Assembly: GCF_900092655.1 (NCBI RefSeq)
Contig: NZ_FLUY01000587.1
Location: 1 to 32,844 of the forward strand
From: Candidatus Thiosymbion oneisti
GTDB lineage: Bacteria > Pseudomonadota > Gammaproteobacteria > Chromatiales > Chromatiaceae
Direction of reading: 5' to 3'
DNA: 32,844 nucleotides
The notes under the pieces are model-generated. The model was not told the DNA's origin, did no database searches, and saw only the letters and a list, made by a program, of their open reading frames with translations. The translations under genes and the position numbers were made by a program. Shown piece after piece: positions 15,245 through 23,108 of the stretch (its first letter is position 1; the number at the start of each line of letters is the position of its first letter).

Positions 15245-16540
15245 ATGATCGAGTCCGTGGAGGTAAAGAATTTCAAGTGTTTTCGGGGAAACAAGCGCTT
15301 TGATCTGGGGCGTGTTACCTTACCGGCGGGTGTCAACGGGGTGGGTAAGAGCTCCCTGATTCAGGGGCTCCTGCTGATACGACAGTCGTACCCGGACTGG
15401 AACGAGCTGCGGCTGAACGGTGACCTGCTGGAGCTGGGCCAACCCGGTGACGCCTTTTGTACGGATGCGGAGGATGACGAGCTGCGTTTCGCGCTGACAT
15501 TGCGGAACCGCCGAACGGAAATGGGACCTGCGAAGGGCGTAACAATCACAGGCTACGTCGATGAGAACGGAAATTTCCACGGCCCTACCCTGGCAAGGAA
15601 TAAGGGTCTTTCCCTAGCAGAGCTTGATCCGGAGACCAAAAAGGTAAGGGTCATCGGGAATCAGCAGGTCTTAAACCCAGGAGAGGAACAGCCCGGCAAA
15701 CAGCTCGATTGGCGTTATCGGTTTACCGAAGACAGATTCGAACGCGTCGAGGCGCCGAATGACCTGGGCGATTGCGCCTTGTTCGGGCCAGAGTGCCACT
15801 ACCTCTCCGCTGACCGTTGGGGACCGCGCAGATTGCTGCCGATGTCGAGGCACGACATCACTCACGGCAATCTCGGGAAATACGGCGAGTACACGGCCCA
15901 TTATCTGGAGGCCTTCGGTGGCCGCCGGCTCCCGGAGATCAATGCGAAGCTGCCGGTCCGCAATCCCGACGAGGGCAAGGATCTGCTGCACCAGGTGCAG
16001 GCATGGCTGAACGAGCTATCGCCGGGAACCCGCCTGGAACCAAAGATATTCAGGGAGCTGGACGAGAGCACATTGACCTTCGCGTTCCGTGGGGAACTCG
16101 GTTACTCGCGTAGCTATCGCGCTACCAACGTGGGCTTCGGGTTGAGCTATACCTTGCCCATCATCGTGGCACTACTCTCGCTGCCACCCGGCGGATTGGT
16201 GATGCTGGAGAATCCGGAGGCCCATCTGCACCCGCGGGGGCAGACCATCATAGGCCGGCTGATGGCGCTGGCGGCGGCGGCCGGGGTCCAGGTGGTCGTG
16301 GAGACCCACAGCGACCATGTACTCAACGGCATTCGGATCGCGGTGCGAGAGGGCCTGTTGGCCCCGGAGCTGGCGGTTTTTCACTATTTCACCCGCACGG
16401 AACAGGGCGCTGTCGAGATCGATTCGCCCCGCATCGATGCGGAGGGCAAGCTCGACAGCTGGCCGGAAGGCTTCTTCGACGAAGGTATCAAGAGCCTGGC
16501 GGCCCTGTCATCGCGGCGTGCTCGGGGGCGACGGCGCTAG
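15245..16540 (+). CDS. AAA/ABC-type ATPase with DUF3696 (OLD/PtuA-like)
   Basis: 431 residues from the ATG at 15245, with GGAG upstream. It begins MIESVEVKNFKCFRG, typical of RecF/OLD-like ATPases. Walker A is AGVNGVGKSS at 28-37. The C-terminal half has the Walker B and D-loop region GGLVMLENPEAHLHPRGQ and the switch histidine in VVVETHSDHVLNGIR, and ends in the DUF3696 pattern DSWPEGFFDEGIKSLAAL. Such ATPases act with effectors in defence systems (for example PtuA with PtuB). No TOPRIM nuclease domain is visible. Its partner is the DUF262 gene two bases upstream. The stop codon TAG is formed at the edge of a 14-base sequence identical to a MITE end. Confidence 0.88.
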   Translation: MIESVEVKNFKCFRGNKRFDLGRVTLPAGVNGVGKSSLIQGLLLIRQSYPDWNELRLNGDLLELGQPGDAFCTDAEDDELRFALTLRNRRTEMGPAKGVTITGYVDENGNFHGPTLARNKGLSLAELDPETKKVRVIGNQQVLNPGEEQPGKQLDWRYRFTEDRFERVEAPNDLGDCALFGPECHYLSADRWGPRRLLPMSRHDITHGNLGKYGEYTAHYLEAFGGRRLPEINAKLPVRNPDEGKDLLHQVQAWLNELSPGTRLEPKIFRELDESTLTFAFRGELGYSRSYRATNVGFGLSYTLPIIVALLSLPPGGLVMLENPEAHLHPRGQTIIGRLMALAAAAGVQVVVETHSDHVLNGIRIAVREGLLAPELAVFHYFTRTEQGAVEIDSPRIDAEGKLDSWPEGFFDEGIKSLAALSSRRARGRRR

Positions 16541-16750
16541 GTCCTGTTGAGTATGGGAAAATGATACGGTCGCTTCGACCTATCCGTGTCGTCCGTGGAC
16601 GAACAAGATCATGTGATCTTTTGCGACCGATTGGCGTTGATTCGCGTTCATTTGCGGCAAAAAAATGATTCCCATGTTATCGGTACTTCAGTGCTGCTGT
16701 AACAGGAGGTAGCGGAGTGAGGCCGCAACTGGTGTTCTAATGATCTTTCC
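16541..16750. repeat. Repeat remnants between the ATPase and the next ORF
   Basis: CTAGGTCCTGTTGA at 16537-16550 equals the outer end of the MITEs at 13684 and 24464. Further on, GCGTTCATTTGCGGCAAAAA and ATGTTATCGGTACTTCAGTG (about 16630-16700) are the reverse of a repeat in the ruvA-ruvB gap (24256-24330). No gene is present. These insertions may have separated the third ORF from its operon and removed its 5' end. Confidence 0.65.
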
Positions 16751-17572
16751 GTGCGCGAGGCGCAGTCTCGGGCGACGGCTGCGCAATGGTTGTCTGACAT
16801 GGTGCAGACCATCGCGGATCTGATCGCTGAGGGGATGTGTGGCACGACGATCCATACGAATCGGCCACTCTACGAGCTCGATCTGATACGGGACGAATAT
16901 GGTTTTCAGGAATGGGTGTTCGAGGGTCCACATGATGACTTGCGGATACTTGCCGCGGGATTGATCGATCAGTCACCCGTCGCAAAAGGACTCTTCGAGT
17001 CGTCCGCGGAAACCGGCGAATTTGAACGCTCGGATTTCCGCATTGATGAAGCGATCAGCTGCGAGGCCCTCGGCGTGGCCCTGACCTGGGACGACATCGC
17101 CGTCAGCCTACCCTCGGAGGAGCGATGGCGGGCAACGGAGATTCCCATCGTACAGCATCTGTACGACACGGCTCTCATAGTGTGTGACCTGGTTCGGCAT
17201 CGGGTACGTCATGCCTCGATGCCGGATCATGTGGACCGGGTTATCGATGATTGGCGAAAGTCGGCGAGCGCCAAGGTGACCGGGGTAGCCCAGCTGATCG
17301 AGCATTGGGAGCTACTGTTTCCGCGGCTGGATCTCTGCGCGGAATATCAAAGAAAGACGCTGCCGGCACTCTCCGACCAGAATACCCTGCACTCGGTAGC
17401 GGGGCGTTTGTATGTCTTGAATCTCACGTGCAAACATTGGGCCGACCGTGCTGAGGACAATCCGGAGTATGGTTTTCGCGCGCGCCCGGAATCCGGAAAA
17501 CCATGGACAATAAGGAACGTGCCAAGCAACGCCTGGCCACCTGTCCGCGGCAAGGCAAAGCCTACTTCGTGA
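16751..17572 (+). CDS. Unrecognised protein downstream of the DUF262/ATPase pair
   Basis: 273 residues from a GTG at 16751; an ATG at 16799 is an alternative, and the frame is open back to 16721, so the true N-terminus is unclear and may have been lost to the repeats upstream. Recognisable stretches are NRPLYELDLIRDEYGFQEWVF-type sequence near the N-terminus, SFRIDEA-like and VSLPSEERWRATEIPIVQHLYD in the middle, and DLVRHRVRHASMPDHVDRV. The protein is soluble, rather acidic and without clear membrane segments or a Walker motif. I do not recognise the family. Position and strand suggest that it works with the ATPase pair. Confidence 0.55.
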   Translation: MREAQSRATAAQWLSDMVQTIADLIAEGMCGTTIHTNRPLYELDLIRDEYGFQEWVFEGPHDDLRILAAGLIDQSPVAKGLFESSAETGEFERSDFRIDEAISCEALGVALTWDDIAVSLPSEERWRATEIPIVQHLYDTALIVCDLVRHRVRHASMPDHVDRVIDDWRKSASAKVTGVAQLIEHWELLFPRLDLCAEYQRKTLPALSDQNTLHSVAGRLYVLNLTCKHWADRAEDNPEYGFRARPESGKPWTIRNVPSNAWPPVRGKAKPTS

Positions 17573-17694
17573 TGCACTGCGACATCCGGCCAGGGGGATC
17601 CCGGCTTTATTGGCTGGAGAACCGGGAGGAGCACCGGTGCTGTATCGGCTATGTCGGACCACACCTGGAAACGAGTAGGCACAAGGCGCAGTAA
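17503..17694 (+). CDS. Small unrecognised protein, 63 residues
   Basis: The ATG at 17503 follows GGAAAACC at fair spacing and overlaps the end of the previous gene by 70 bases in another frame. The product starts MDNKERAKQRLATCPRQGKA and contains YFVMHCDIRPGGSRLYWLEN, then EEHRCCIGYVGPHLE. Three cysteines and a balanced composition make it look like a real, folded small protein, perhaps continuing the defence cluster. The long overlap could also mean a frameshift near 17500. No family is recognised. Confidence 0.45.
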   Translation: MDNKERAKQRLATCPRQGKAYFVMHCDIRPGGSRLYWLENREEHRCCIGYVGPHLETSRHKAQ

Positions 17695-17724
17695 TAGCTC
17701 CGGAATCGCGAGAGCTCATGGGGG

Positions 17725-20700
17725 ATGAAAAGAAGGCTCCGAGTCCTGGTCTTGTCATCGTCGATCATTGCCGCCTTTGCCGCGGTCCTGGTCCTGGCCG
17801 GGGTGCTCTTGCTGGATTGGGCGAAGGGTCAGCTCGCCGCGAGTGGTCTCGGCGATGTGGATTTCGCCGTCGAAGGTCTTTCTCTCGACCGCTTGTCGCT
17901 CTCGGACATCCGCTTTGGGCTGGGCCGGGAGCAAAATGTGGAGCGGCTTACCCTGCTGTTTCATCCGACCCGGTTGGTGCGCGATCGGTCCTTGGACAAG
18001 GTCCTGATCGAGGGTGCGGAGCTGCGTTTCATCCCAGGGGATGATAGTGTTCCCCAGCTCGCGGGGGTATCCCTGCCCGAGACGCCAGGGGACAAGGCCA
18101 ATTTGAAGATGCCCGCGCTCCCCGTCGCGAGCCTGGAGCTGCGGGCCAGTCGCTTGAACCTGGAAACGGGGAGAGGGACGCTGCAGATTCCGCTGCGCGG
18201 CACATTGACACAAACAGATGTGGGGGCCTGGGCACTCGACGCCCAACTGGAATTGCGCTATCAGGGGGCGTACAGGCAGGGGACACACAGGCAGGAGGCG
18301 CGCGGGGCGCTCGCAGTGAAGGGGCGACTGGAACAGGACGGTGCGGCGAAGCTGGAGGTGGCGCTAGCGGGCGCCGAAGGGTGGCTTCCCGAGGGGTTGG
18401 ACACCCATGGAGCGGGCCAGGCCAGTGTGGAGTGGGATGGGGGCGAGCAGTTCTCCGGCACCGGCAGCCTGGCGGTGCATCTGGCCGAATCGCCCGTGAT
18501 GCTCGCTGTTCAGGCCGGCAAGACTCAGGGTGAGGCGTTTGCCTTCGCATTGGATCTGGACGCATCGGAGCTGGATCTGGCTACTCTGGATGAGCTGGCG
18601 GAATCCGGTGCCGGCCTTGCCGGCCGGGCATCCTTACAGACCCGGATCGAGGGGGCTCTGCCTGTCCTCTCCGAACGCTGGCTGGAAGCAGCGTCAGCGA
18701 GCGGGCGGATTTCCTTCCGAATCAAGGACGGGGCCTTTCCTGGCTCGGCAGCGAAGGCGGTAGATGAAGTCACGCTCGAGGTCCAGGCCAACAAGACCCA
18801 GGGTAAGGGGCTTGCCTTTGGATTGGACCTGAATACATCGGAGCTGGATCTGGCTGCTCTGGATGAGTTGGCGGGATCCGGTGTCGGCCTTGCCGGTCGG
18901 GCATCCTTGCAGGCCCGGATCGAGGGGGCCTTGCCCATCCTCTCCGAACGCTGGCTGGAAGCAGCGTCAGCGAACGGACGGATTTCCCTCCGAATCCGGG
19001 ATGGCACCCTTCCCGACTTGGTAGCGGAGGCGTCGGGTGCCCTCGACCTGGACCTGTCCTTATCCGAGGCCTCCCTCCTGGCCGTACCCGCATCGCCCTG
19101 GGAGGTAACCGGTCGCCTGGTCGGCCTTGACCCGCCCGCAGGCTTCCGGCTCTCCGACGTCAAGGGGCACAGCCTTAGGCTCACCTCGAGTACCGACCTG
19201 GCGCGACAGACCGCCGCGGGTGCAGTCGGCTTTGCCCTCGAAGTTCCGTCCCAACCCAAGATCGCGGGGAGAGTATCCGGCCGTGTGGAGTACGCCCCGG
19301 AAGACGGGCTCCGATTCGATCTGGAGCGGCTCCGGCTCGATCCCATCAGCTGGACCCACGACGGAATGGAAATCCGCATGGGGGCGCTGGACGCACGACT
19401 GGCCGGAACGGCGTCGCATATGCAGGGCCGGGTTTCCACACGGTTGGATGTCTCCGATGTCACCTACGGCGGTGAGCGCCTGACCGGAGGTGAAATCGAG
19501 CTGGAGGGAGATCTGACGCACACGGATGAGGGCCTGGTGCTCGCAGTGAAGGATTGCGTATCGGTACGGGCAAAACGCCTGGATTTGGGGGGAGTCCGGT
19601 GGTTGCGTCCGGTCGATCTGTGTGTCCGCCAGGCCAAGGGAAGGCCGCTGTTGCGATTCGATCCTACCCAGCAGACCTGGTCACTGGCCTTGACCCTACC
19701 GAGCCATCCTGCGGTCCTGGCGGTCGAGCACGGACAAGACGACCCCCTCGAGCTTGCCGGTACCATGCCCCAGGCAAGGCTGTCTGCGACATTTAATCCA
19801 ACTACGCAGGCACTCAAGCTGGTACTGAACACCCAGGGAGGACACTTGAAGCTCGCCGAGCAGGCGGTGGCCGTTTCGGACATCAGGCTGGCCTTGCTCC
19901 AGGATCGAGCGACCTCGGTGACCTTGCAGCACGCGGTCGCAACCAGCCTTGCGAGCCCCCCCGATTTCCCGGCCTTGGTCCTGGCGGGCAAGGCGAAGGG
20001 GCGTTTAGACAAAACCATGGCGTTCGAGCTGGTCGCCCGAGGGCGCCGGGTGCCGTTCAAGCTCTCCGCCAAGGGTAAGCACCACTTTGGGTTGGCCATC
20101 GGCGAGCTGAGCTACCGGCTGGATAAGATCCGATTCTCGCCGCAAGGGCTGCAACCGGGCGACCTGGTCCCCGCGTTGGGAAAGTTCATCAGCGAGGCGC
20201 GCGGCTCCTTGGCCGTGAGCGGCGGTCTTTCCTGGATCGCAGGGGTTCCCGCTACCCACTTGCGCCTGGCGTTGGATGATCTGGGATTCGATGCGCCGGG
20301 GCTATCGGTCAGGGGGCTCAATACGCGGCTCCGGCGCGCGGGTCGGACGGTTCGAAACCAGCTGGACACCCAGGAAATCCGGGTCGATCTCCTGGACATC
20401 GGCATACCTTTGCGCAATGGCCTGATTCGGTTCCACACCAGAGAGGCCCCATCCGTCCGTATCGAGCAGCTCGACTTCACCTGGGGTGGTGGTGGGGTGC
20501 AAATAGAACCGCTTGCTTTGCAGTTCGACCAGCTTGCGGCGGAGCACTCCATCATTCTGAAATTCGAGGCCGTCAGATTGAATCCCCTGCTCCGGCTGAT
20601 CCCGGTCGATGGGCTGTGGGGCACCGGGTTCTTGAGCGGACGGGTGCCGCTGCGCATCCGCGGCTCCGAGATCGCCGTCGACCAGGGCTCGATCAGCGCC

Positions 20701-21018
20701 GAGACGCCTGGCCTGTTGCGCTATCGACCCGAGGAAAAACCAGGGTTTTTCGATAACAGCAGCGAAACGGAGCTGCTGTTCGAGGCCCTGCGGAATTTCC
20801 ATTACGAGTCTCTGTCTATCGGGCTGAACGGCAGGACCCAGGATAACCTGCAACTCTCGATCTCGCTCGCCGGCGCCAATCCCGACCTCTACGATGGTCA
20901 CCCGTTCAAGCTGAACTTCAATCTGACCGGGGAGCTTGATACGATTATCCGCCGTAGCCTGGCGATCGCAACCTTCGCCGAAAGGTTCGGGGAACTCATG
21001 TCCCGCTATTTCAAGTAG
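17725..21018 (+). CDS. ydbH: YdbH-family intermembrane phospholipid transport protein
   Basis: 1097 residues, larger than the ~880 of E. coli YdbH. An N-terminal membrane anchor spans about residues 8-32 (VLVLSSSIIAAFAAVLVLAG). The rest is a long, beta-rich periplasmic chain, with the conserved C-terminal AsmA-like/'dicarboxylate transport' region (about 880-1097: NPLLRLIPVDGLWGTGFLSG, then FNLTGELDTIIRRS). YdbH is one of the AsmA-like bridges, with TamB and YhdP, that move phospholipids from inner to outer membrane. Part of the extra length comes from a tandem 273-bp duplication (91 residues) at 18508-18780 and 18781-19032. The order ydbH-ynbE-ydbL is conserved. Confidence 0.9.
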   Translation: MKRRLRVLVLSSSIIAAFAAVLVLAGVLLLDWAKGQLAASGLGDVDFAVEGLSLDRLSLSDIRFGLGREQNVERLTLLFHPTRLVRDRSLDKVLIEGAELRFIPGDDSVPQLAGVSLPETPGDKANLKMPALPVASLELRASRLNLETGRGTLQIPLRGTLTQTDVGAWALDAQLELRYQGAYRQGTHRQEARGALAVKGRLEQDGAAKLEVALAGAEGWLPEGLDTHGAGQASVEWDGGEQFSGTGSLAVHLAESPVMLAVQAGKTQGEAFAFALDLDASELDLATLDELAESGAGLAGRASLQTRIEGALPVLSERWLEAASASGRISFRIKDGAFPGSAAKAVDEVTLEVQANKTQGKGLAFGLDLNTSELDLAALDELAGSGVGLAGRASLQARIEGALPILSERWLEAASANGRISLRIRDGTLPDLVAEASGALDLDLSLSEASLLAVPASPWEVTGRLVGLDPPAGFRLSDVKGHSLRLTSSTDLARQTAAGAVGFALEVPSQPKIAGRVSGRVEYAPEDGLRFDLERLRLDPISWTHDGMEIRMGALDARLAGTASHMQGRVSTRLDVSDVTYGGERLTGGEIELEGDLTHTDEGLVLAVKDCVSVRAKRLDLGGVRWLRPVDLCVRQAKGRPLLRFDPTQQTWSLALTLPSHPAVLAVEHGQDDPLELAGTMPQARLSATFNPTTQALKLVLNTQGGHLKLAEQAVAVSDIRLALLQDRATSVTLQHAVATSLASPPDFPALVLAGKAKGRLDKTMAFELVARGRRVPFKLSAKGKHHFGLAIGELSYRLDKIRFSPQGLQPGDLVPALGKFISEARGSLAVSGGLSWIAGVPATHLRLALDDLGFDAPGLSVRGLNTRLRRAGRTVRNQLDTQEIRVDLLDIGIPLRNGLIRFHTREAPSVRIEQLDFTWGGGGVQIEPLALQFDQLAAEHSIILKFEAVRLNPLLRLIPVDGLWGTGFLSGRVPLRIRGSEIAVDQGSISAETPGLLRYRPEEKPGFFDNSSETELLFEALRNFHYESLSIGLNGRTQDNLQLSISLAGANPDLYDGHPFKLNFNLTGELDTIIRRSLAIATFAERFGELMSRYFK
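18508..19032 (+). repeat. Tandem 273-bp duplication inside ydbH
   Basis: VQAGKTQGEAFAF…ALPVLSERWLEAASASGRIS is followed 273 bases later by VQANKTQGKGLAF…ALPILSERWLEAASANGRIS. The two units keep frame and differ by scattered substitutions. The second unit fades out after about 250 bases. The unit should add one more stretch of beta strands to the lipid-binding groove (inference). Confidence 0.88.
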
Positions 21019-21147
21019 AAGGGGGCAATCATTGCACGGGCTAAACCCAAGAGGACAACGCCTATGCGGATAATCGGCACCGGCCAGTGGGGCAGCCAGG
21101 AAACCATGACGCGGGGCCTGCGGGTCCGATCTAAGGGGGTACCCAGC

Positions 21148-21351
21148 ATGTCGAGGATGGTCTGGGTCCTACTCGCGGCAACCGTCGGCGTAGGCTGTTC
21201 ACCGCGCGTCAAGGTCGAGGCGCCTGACAAGCCCATTGAGATCAATGTCAATGTGAAAATCGAGCAAGAGGTCAGAATCAAGCTCGACGAGACCGTCGAG
21301 CGTACCCTGGCGGAGAACCCGGAGCTCTTCGGAACGGAGACGAAGCCATGA
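21148..21351 (+). CDS. ynbE: YnbE-family outer-membrane lipoprotein
   Basis: The ATG at 21148 has AAGGGGG upstream; the frame is open from 21064 but that stretch is unlike the family. The product is 67 residues: MSRMVWVLLAATVGVGC is a lipoprotein signal with the acylated Cys17, followed by SPRVKVEAPDKPIEINVNVK, the YnbE core, and a charged C-terminal helix. YnbE binds the C-terminal end of YdbH at the outer membrane and completes the phospholipid bridge. The stop overlaps the ydbL start by four bases (ATGA). Confidence 0.9.
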   Translation: MSRMVWVLLAATVGVGCSPRVKVEAPDKPIEINVNVKIEQEVRIKLDETVERTLAENPELFGTETKP

Positions 21352-21650
21352 AGAAACAAGTCGGTATCAGTGGCGTCAAGCGGGTCGCTTGGGTCGTCGC
21401 CTTGACGCTCGCACTCTTGTTACCCGCCGTTGCTTATGCCCTATCCGTCGGCGAGGCCAAACAAAAGGGACTCGTCGCCGAAACCGGCAGAGGCTATCTC
21501 CGAGCGCAGAAAGGGACGCCGGAGGTCAAGCGGTTGGTCAACCAAACCAACGCCGCCCGCAAGCAGAAATACCGCGAGATTGCCAAGCGGCTAAAGGTGG
21601 GCCTGGACGTGGTCGAACGGGATTTCGGGAAGAAGCTGGGCGGGCGGTGA
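21348..21650 (+). CDS. ydbL: YdbL-family periplasmic protein (DUF1318)
   Basis: 100 residues, starting MKKQVGISGVKRV, with a signal peptide to about residue 32 (LALLLPAVAYA). The mature part shows SVGEAKQKGLVAETGRGYL and VNQTNAARKQKYREIAKRL, the DUF1318 pattern. YdbL is thought to act as a periplasmic chaperone-like partner that controls the YdbH-YnbE assembly. It is translationally coupled to ynbE and ends the operon. Confidence 0.92.
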   Translation: MKKQVGISGVKRVAWVVALTLALLLPAVAYALSVGEAKQKGLVAETGRGYLRAQKGTPEVKRLVNQTNAARKQKYREIAKRLKVGLDVVERDFGKKLGGR

Positions 21651-21698
21651 TGCCGAGCGCGTCCCTGTGGCGCCCGGCATCGATCGGCCTTCAGGATC

Positions 21699-21750
21699 GG
21701 CAGCGTAGCACTCCCGATAGGTAGGGGGTGCTGCCTGCCGCGACCTTTTT
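21699..21750 (+). terminator. Rho-independent-type terminator after ydbL
   Basis: AGCACTCCC (21707-21715) pairs with GGGGGTGCT (21724-21732), extended by GGCAG (21699-21703) with CTGCC (21735-21739). Seven bases later comes a run of five T at 21746-21750. It is well placed to end the ydbH operon. Confidence 0.55.
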
Positions 21751-21751
21751 A

Positions 21752-21824
21752 ATCCGCAGATTACGCAGATTTTCACAGATGATGTCGCCTTACGTCTGGG
21801 AACAGCCGCGTAATCTGCGAATAG
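21752..21824. repeat. Inverted repeat upstream of the Panacea operon
   Basis: TCCGCAGATTACGC (about 21753) pairs with GCGTAATCTGCGAA (about 21811). This is a common dispersed repeat type. Any promoter of the toxin-antitoxin pair must lie within or right after it. Confidence 0.65.
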
Positions 21825-21837
21825 GATAGGGTTACCA

Positions 21838-22392
21838 ATGTTCAACGAGCGCAAAGCGGCCCAGATGGCAGCCTACCTGCTGCACAAACGCGGTGGGACC
21901 ATGTCTCACCTGAAGCTCATGAAGCTGCTGTATCTTGCCGATAGAGAGGCAATGGATCGCTACGGTGCCCCAATCTCCGGAGATCTCCTAGTTGCCATGC
22001 CTCATGGACCTGCGCTATCGAACACGCTCAACCATATGGACGGCGATGTCGAGTCTTCCCCCGGCGGCTGGACCGATTGGATTTCCGACCAAGCGGATTA
22101 CGAGCTGATGTTACGGAACCCCGTATCTGTGGAGGACTTGGACGAACTCAGCGAAGCCGAATTGGATGTCCTCGACGCTGTGTGGGAACAGTTTGGCTCG
22201 ATGGGGCGTTGGGCGCTACGCGACTATACGCATACTCATTGCCCTGAATGGGAGGACCCGCGGGGGTCATCAAATCCTATTCCGTATTACCGGGTTTTTC
22301 GCGCGCTTGGGAGATCACTGCAGGACGCCCGTGCGTTGAGTGATCGGATAGAGTCACACGCTAAGCTCGACCGGCTCTTTGCCGCGCTGTGA
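21838..22392 (+). CDS. Panacea-domain (SocA/DUF4065) antitoxin
   Basis: 184 residues from the ATG at 21838, with AGGATAGGG upstream. The Panacea pattern is clear: KAAQMAAYLLHKRGGTMSHLKLMKLLYLADREAMDRYG, then GDLLVAMPHGPALSNTLN, and YTHTHCPEWEDP in the second half. Panacea domains act as adaptable antitoxins that neutralise unrelated toxin types by direct binding. The toxin-candidate gene follows with a 4-base overlap (GTGA), the usual coupling. The protein looks complete. Confidence 0.85.
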   Translation: MFNERKAAQMAAYLLHKRGGTMSHLKLMKLLYLADREAMDRYGAPISGDLLVAMPHGPALSNTLNHMDGDVESSPGGWTDWISDQADYELMLRNPVSVEDLDELSEAELDVLDAVWEQFGSMGRWALRDYTHTHCPEWEDPRGSSNPIPYYRVFRALGRSLQDARALSDRIESHAKLDRLFAAL

Positions 22393-22832
22393 AGTTGTTT
22401 CTGCCCGTGCGGCGGGCGACCCTGCTGATTCCCTCGGGTCCCGTGCAGGACCCTACCCGGAAGCACTTATTCATTCTACTCACCGACCCCCGCCCGGATG
22501 ATCGCCTGACGCTGCTGGTCAGCATCTCTTCCGTTAATCCGAGAATTCACCACGACGGTACATGCCTATTGTTCGTTGGCGACCATACTTTCATTAAACG
22601 AGATAGCTACGTGAACTTCGCGCAGGCGAGAATCGAGAGCGTGGACAAACTGGAAGCGGGTGTGCGTGAAGGGATCCTCGTCCCTCAAGGAACCATTAAA
22701 GGCGATGTATTTGCTAGAATCTGCCGTGGGTTGATGGAATCTCGATTCACCCCACAAAAAGCAAAGCGATTTTACGAGGAGCTGTACCCCAATGCCATTA
22801 AGTTAAGCGTCACCGGCGCTGTTTGTGATTGA
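22389..22832 (+). CDS. Putative toxin of the Panacea pair, C-terminus altered by an element
   Basis: The GTG at 22389 overlaps the antitoxin stop (GTGA). 147 residues: KHLFILLTDPRPDDRLTLLVSISSV near the start, VGDHTFIKRDSYVNFAQARI in the middle and RICRGLMESRFTPQKAKRFY near the end. This is a small beta-barrel-like pattern reminiscent of PemK/MazF-like toxins; the fold is inferred, not shown. The last ~12 residues (NAIKLSVTGAVCD) are encoded by an inserted element that begins at 22790; without it the frame would end …EELYPGVER. The conserved body is intact. Confidence 0.7.
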   Translation: MKLFLPVRRATLLIPSGPVQDPTRKHLFILLTDPRPDDRLTLLVSISSVNPRIHHDGTCLLFVGDHTFIKRDSYVNFAQARIESVDKLEAGVREGILVPQGTIKGDVFARICRGLMESRFTPQKAKRFYEELYPNAIKLSVTGAVCD

Positions 22833-22914
22833 TTGATCGCTGTTTTTCATTTGCCCTCTCCCCAACCCCTCTCCCGCCGGGAGAGGGGCTGTGAGGCTTA
22901 ACTTAATGACATTG
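22790..22914. mobile_element. 125-bp MITE-like element with 10-11-bp target duplication
   Basis: The terminal inverted repeats are CAATGCCATTAAGTTAAG (22790-22807) and CTTAACTTAATGACATTG (22897-22914), 17 of 18 matching. They are flanked directly by AGCTGTACCC at 22780-22789 and 22915-22924. Inside lies the palindrome CTCTCCCGCCGGGAGAGG. A 10-12-bp duplication would fit an IS4-type transposase (inference). It starts within the toxin gene and supplies the toxin's current C-terminus and stop. Confidence 0.8.
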
Positions 22915-22950
22915 AGCTGTACCCTGGGGTCGAGCGGTGAAGAGTGTACC

Positions 22951-23060
22951 GGCAACGCAAATTACGCTAAGTGCTATATGAAGGAAATCGTGGATCATTT
23001 CGGCGTCCATTACTCAACCGTTGACCGCGCAGTACGCGCTTTCGATCGACTGCGTAGCCG
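22951..23060 (+). pseudogene. RAYT-like transposase, C-terminal HTH remnant
   Basis: The frame reads NYAKCYMKEIVDHFGVHYST VDRAVRAF, which matches the C-terminal helix-turn-helix of REP-associated tyrosine transposases (…EI..HFG.HYSTVSR.VR…). The catalytic HUH part is missing. It lies right beside the palindromic element, the kind of repeat such enzymes move. It is a relic. Confidence 0.65.
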
Positions 23061-23108
23061 GATCGATGAGTGGAGCATCCAAGGCCCATGGATGCCTGAT
23101 TACAAGAG

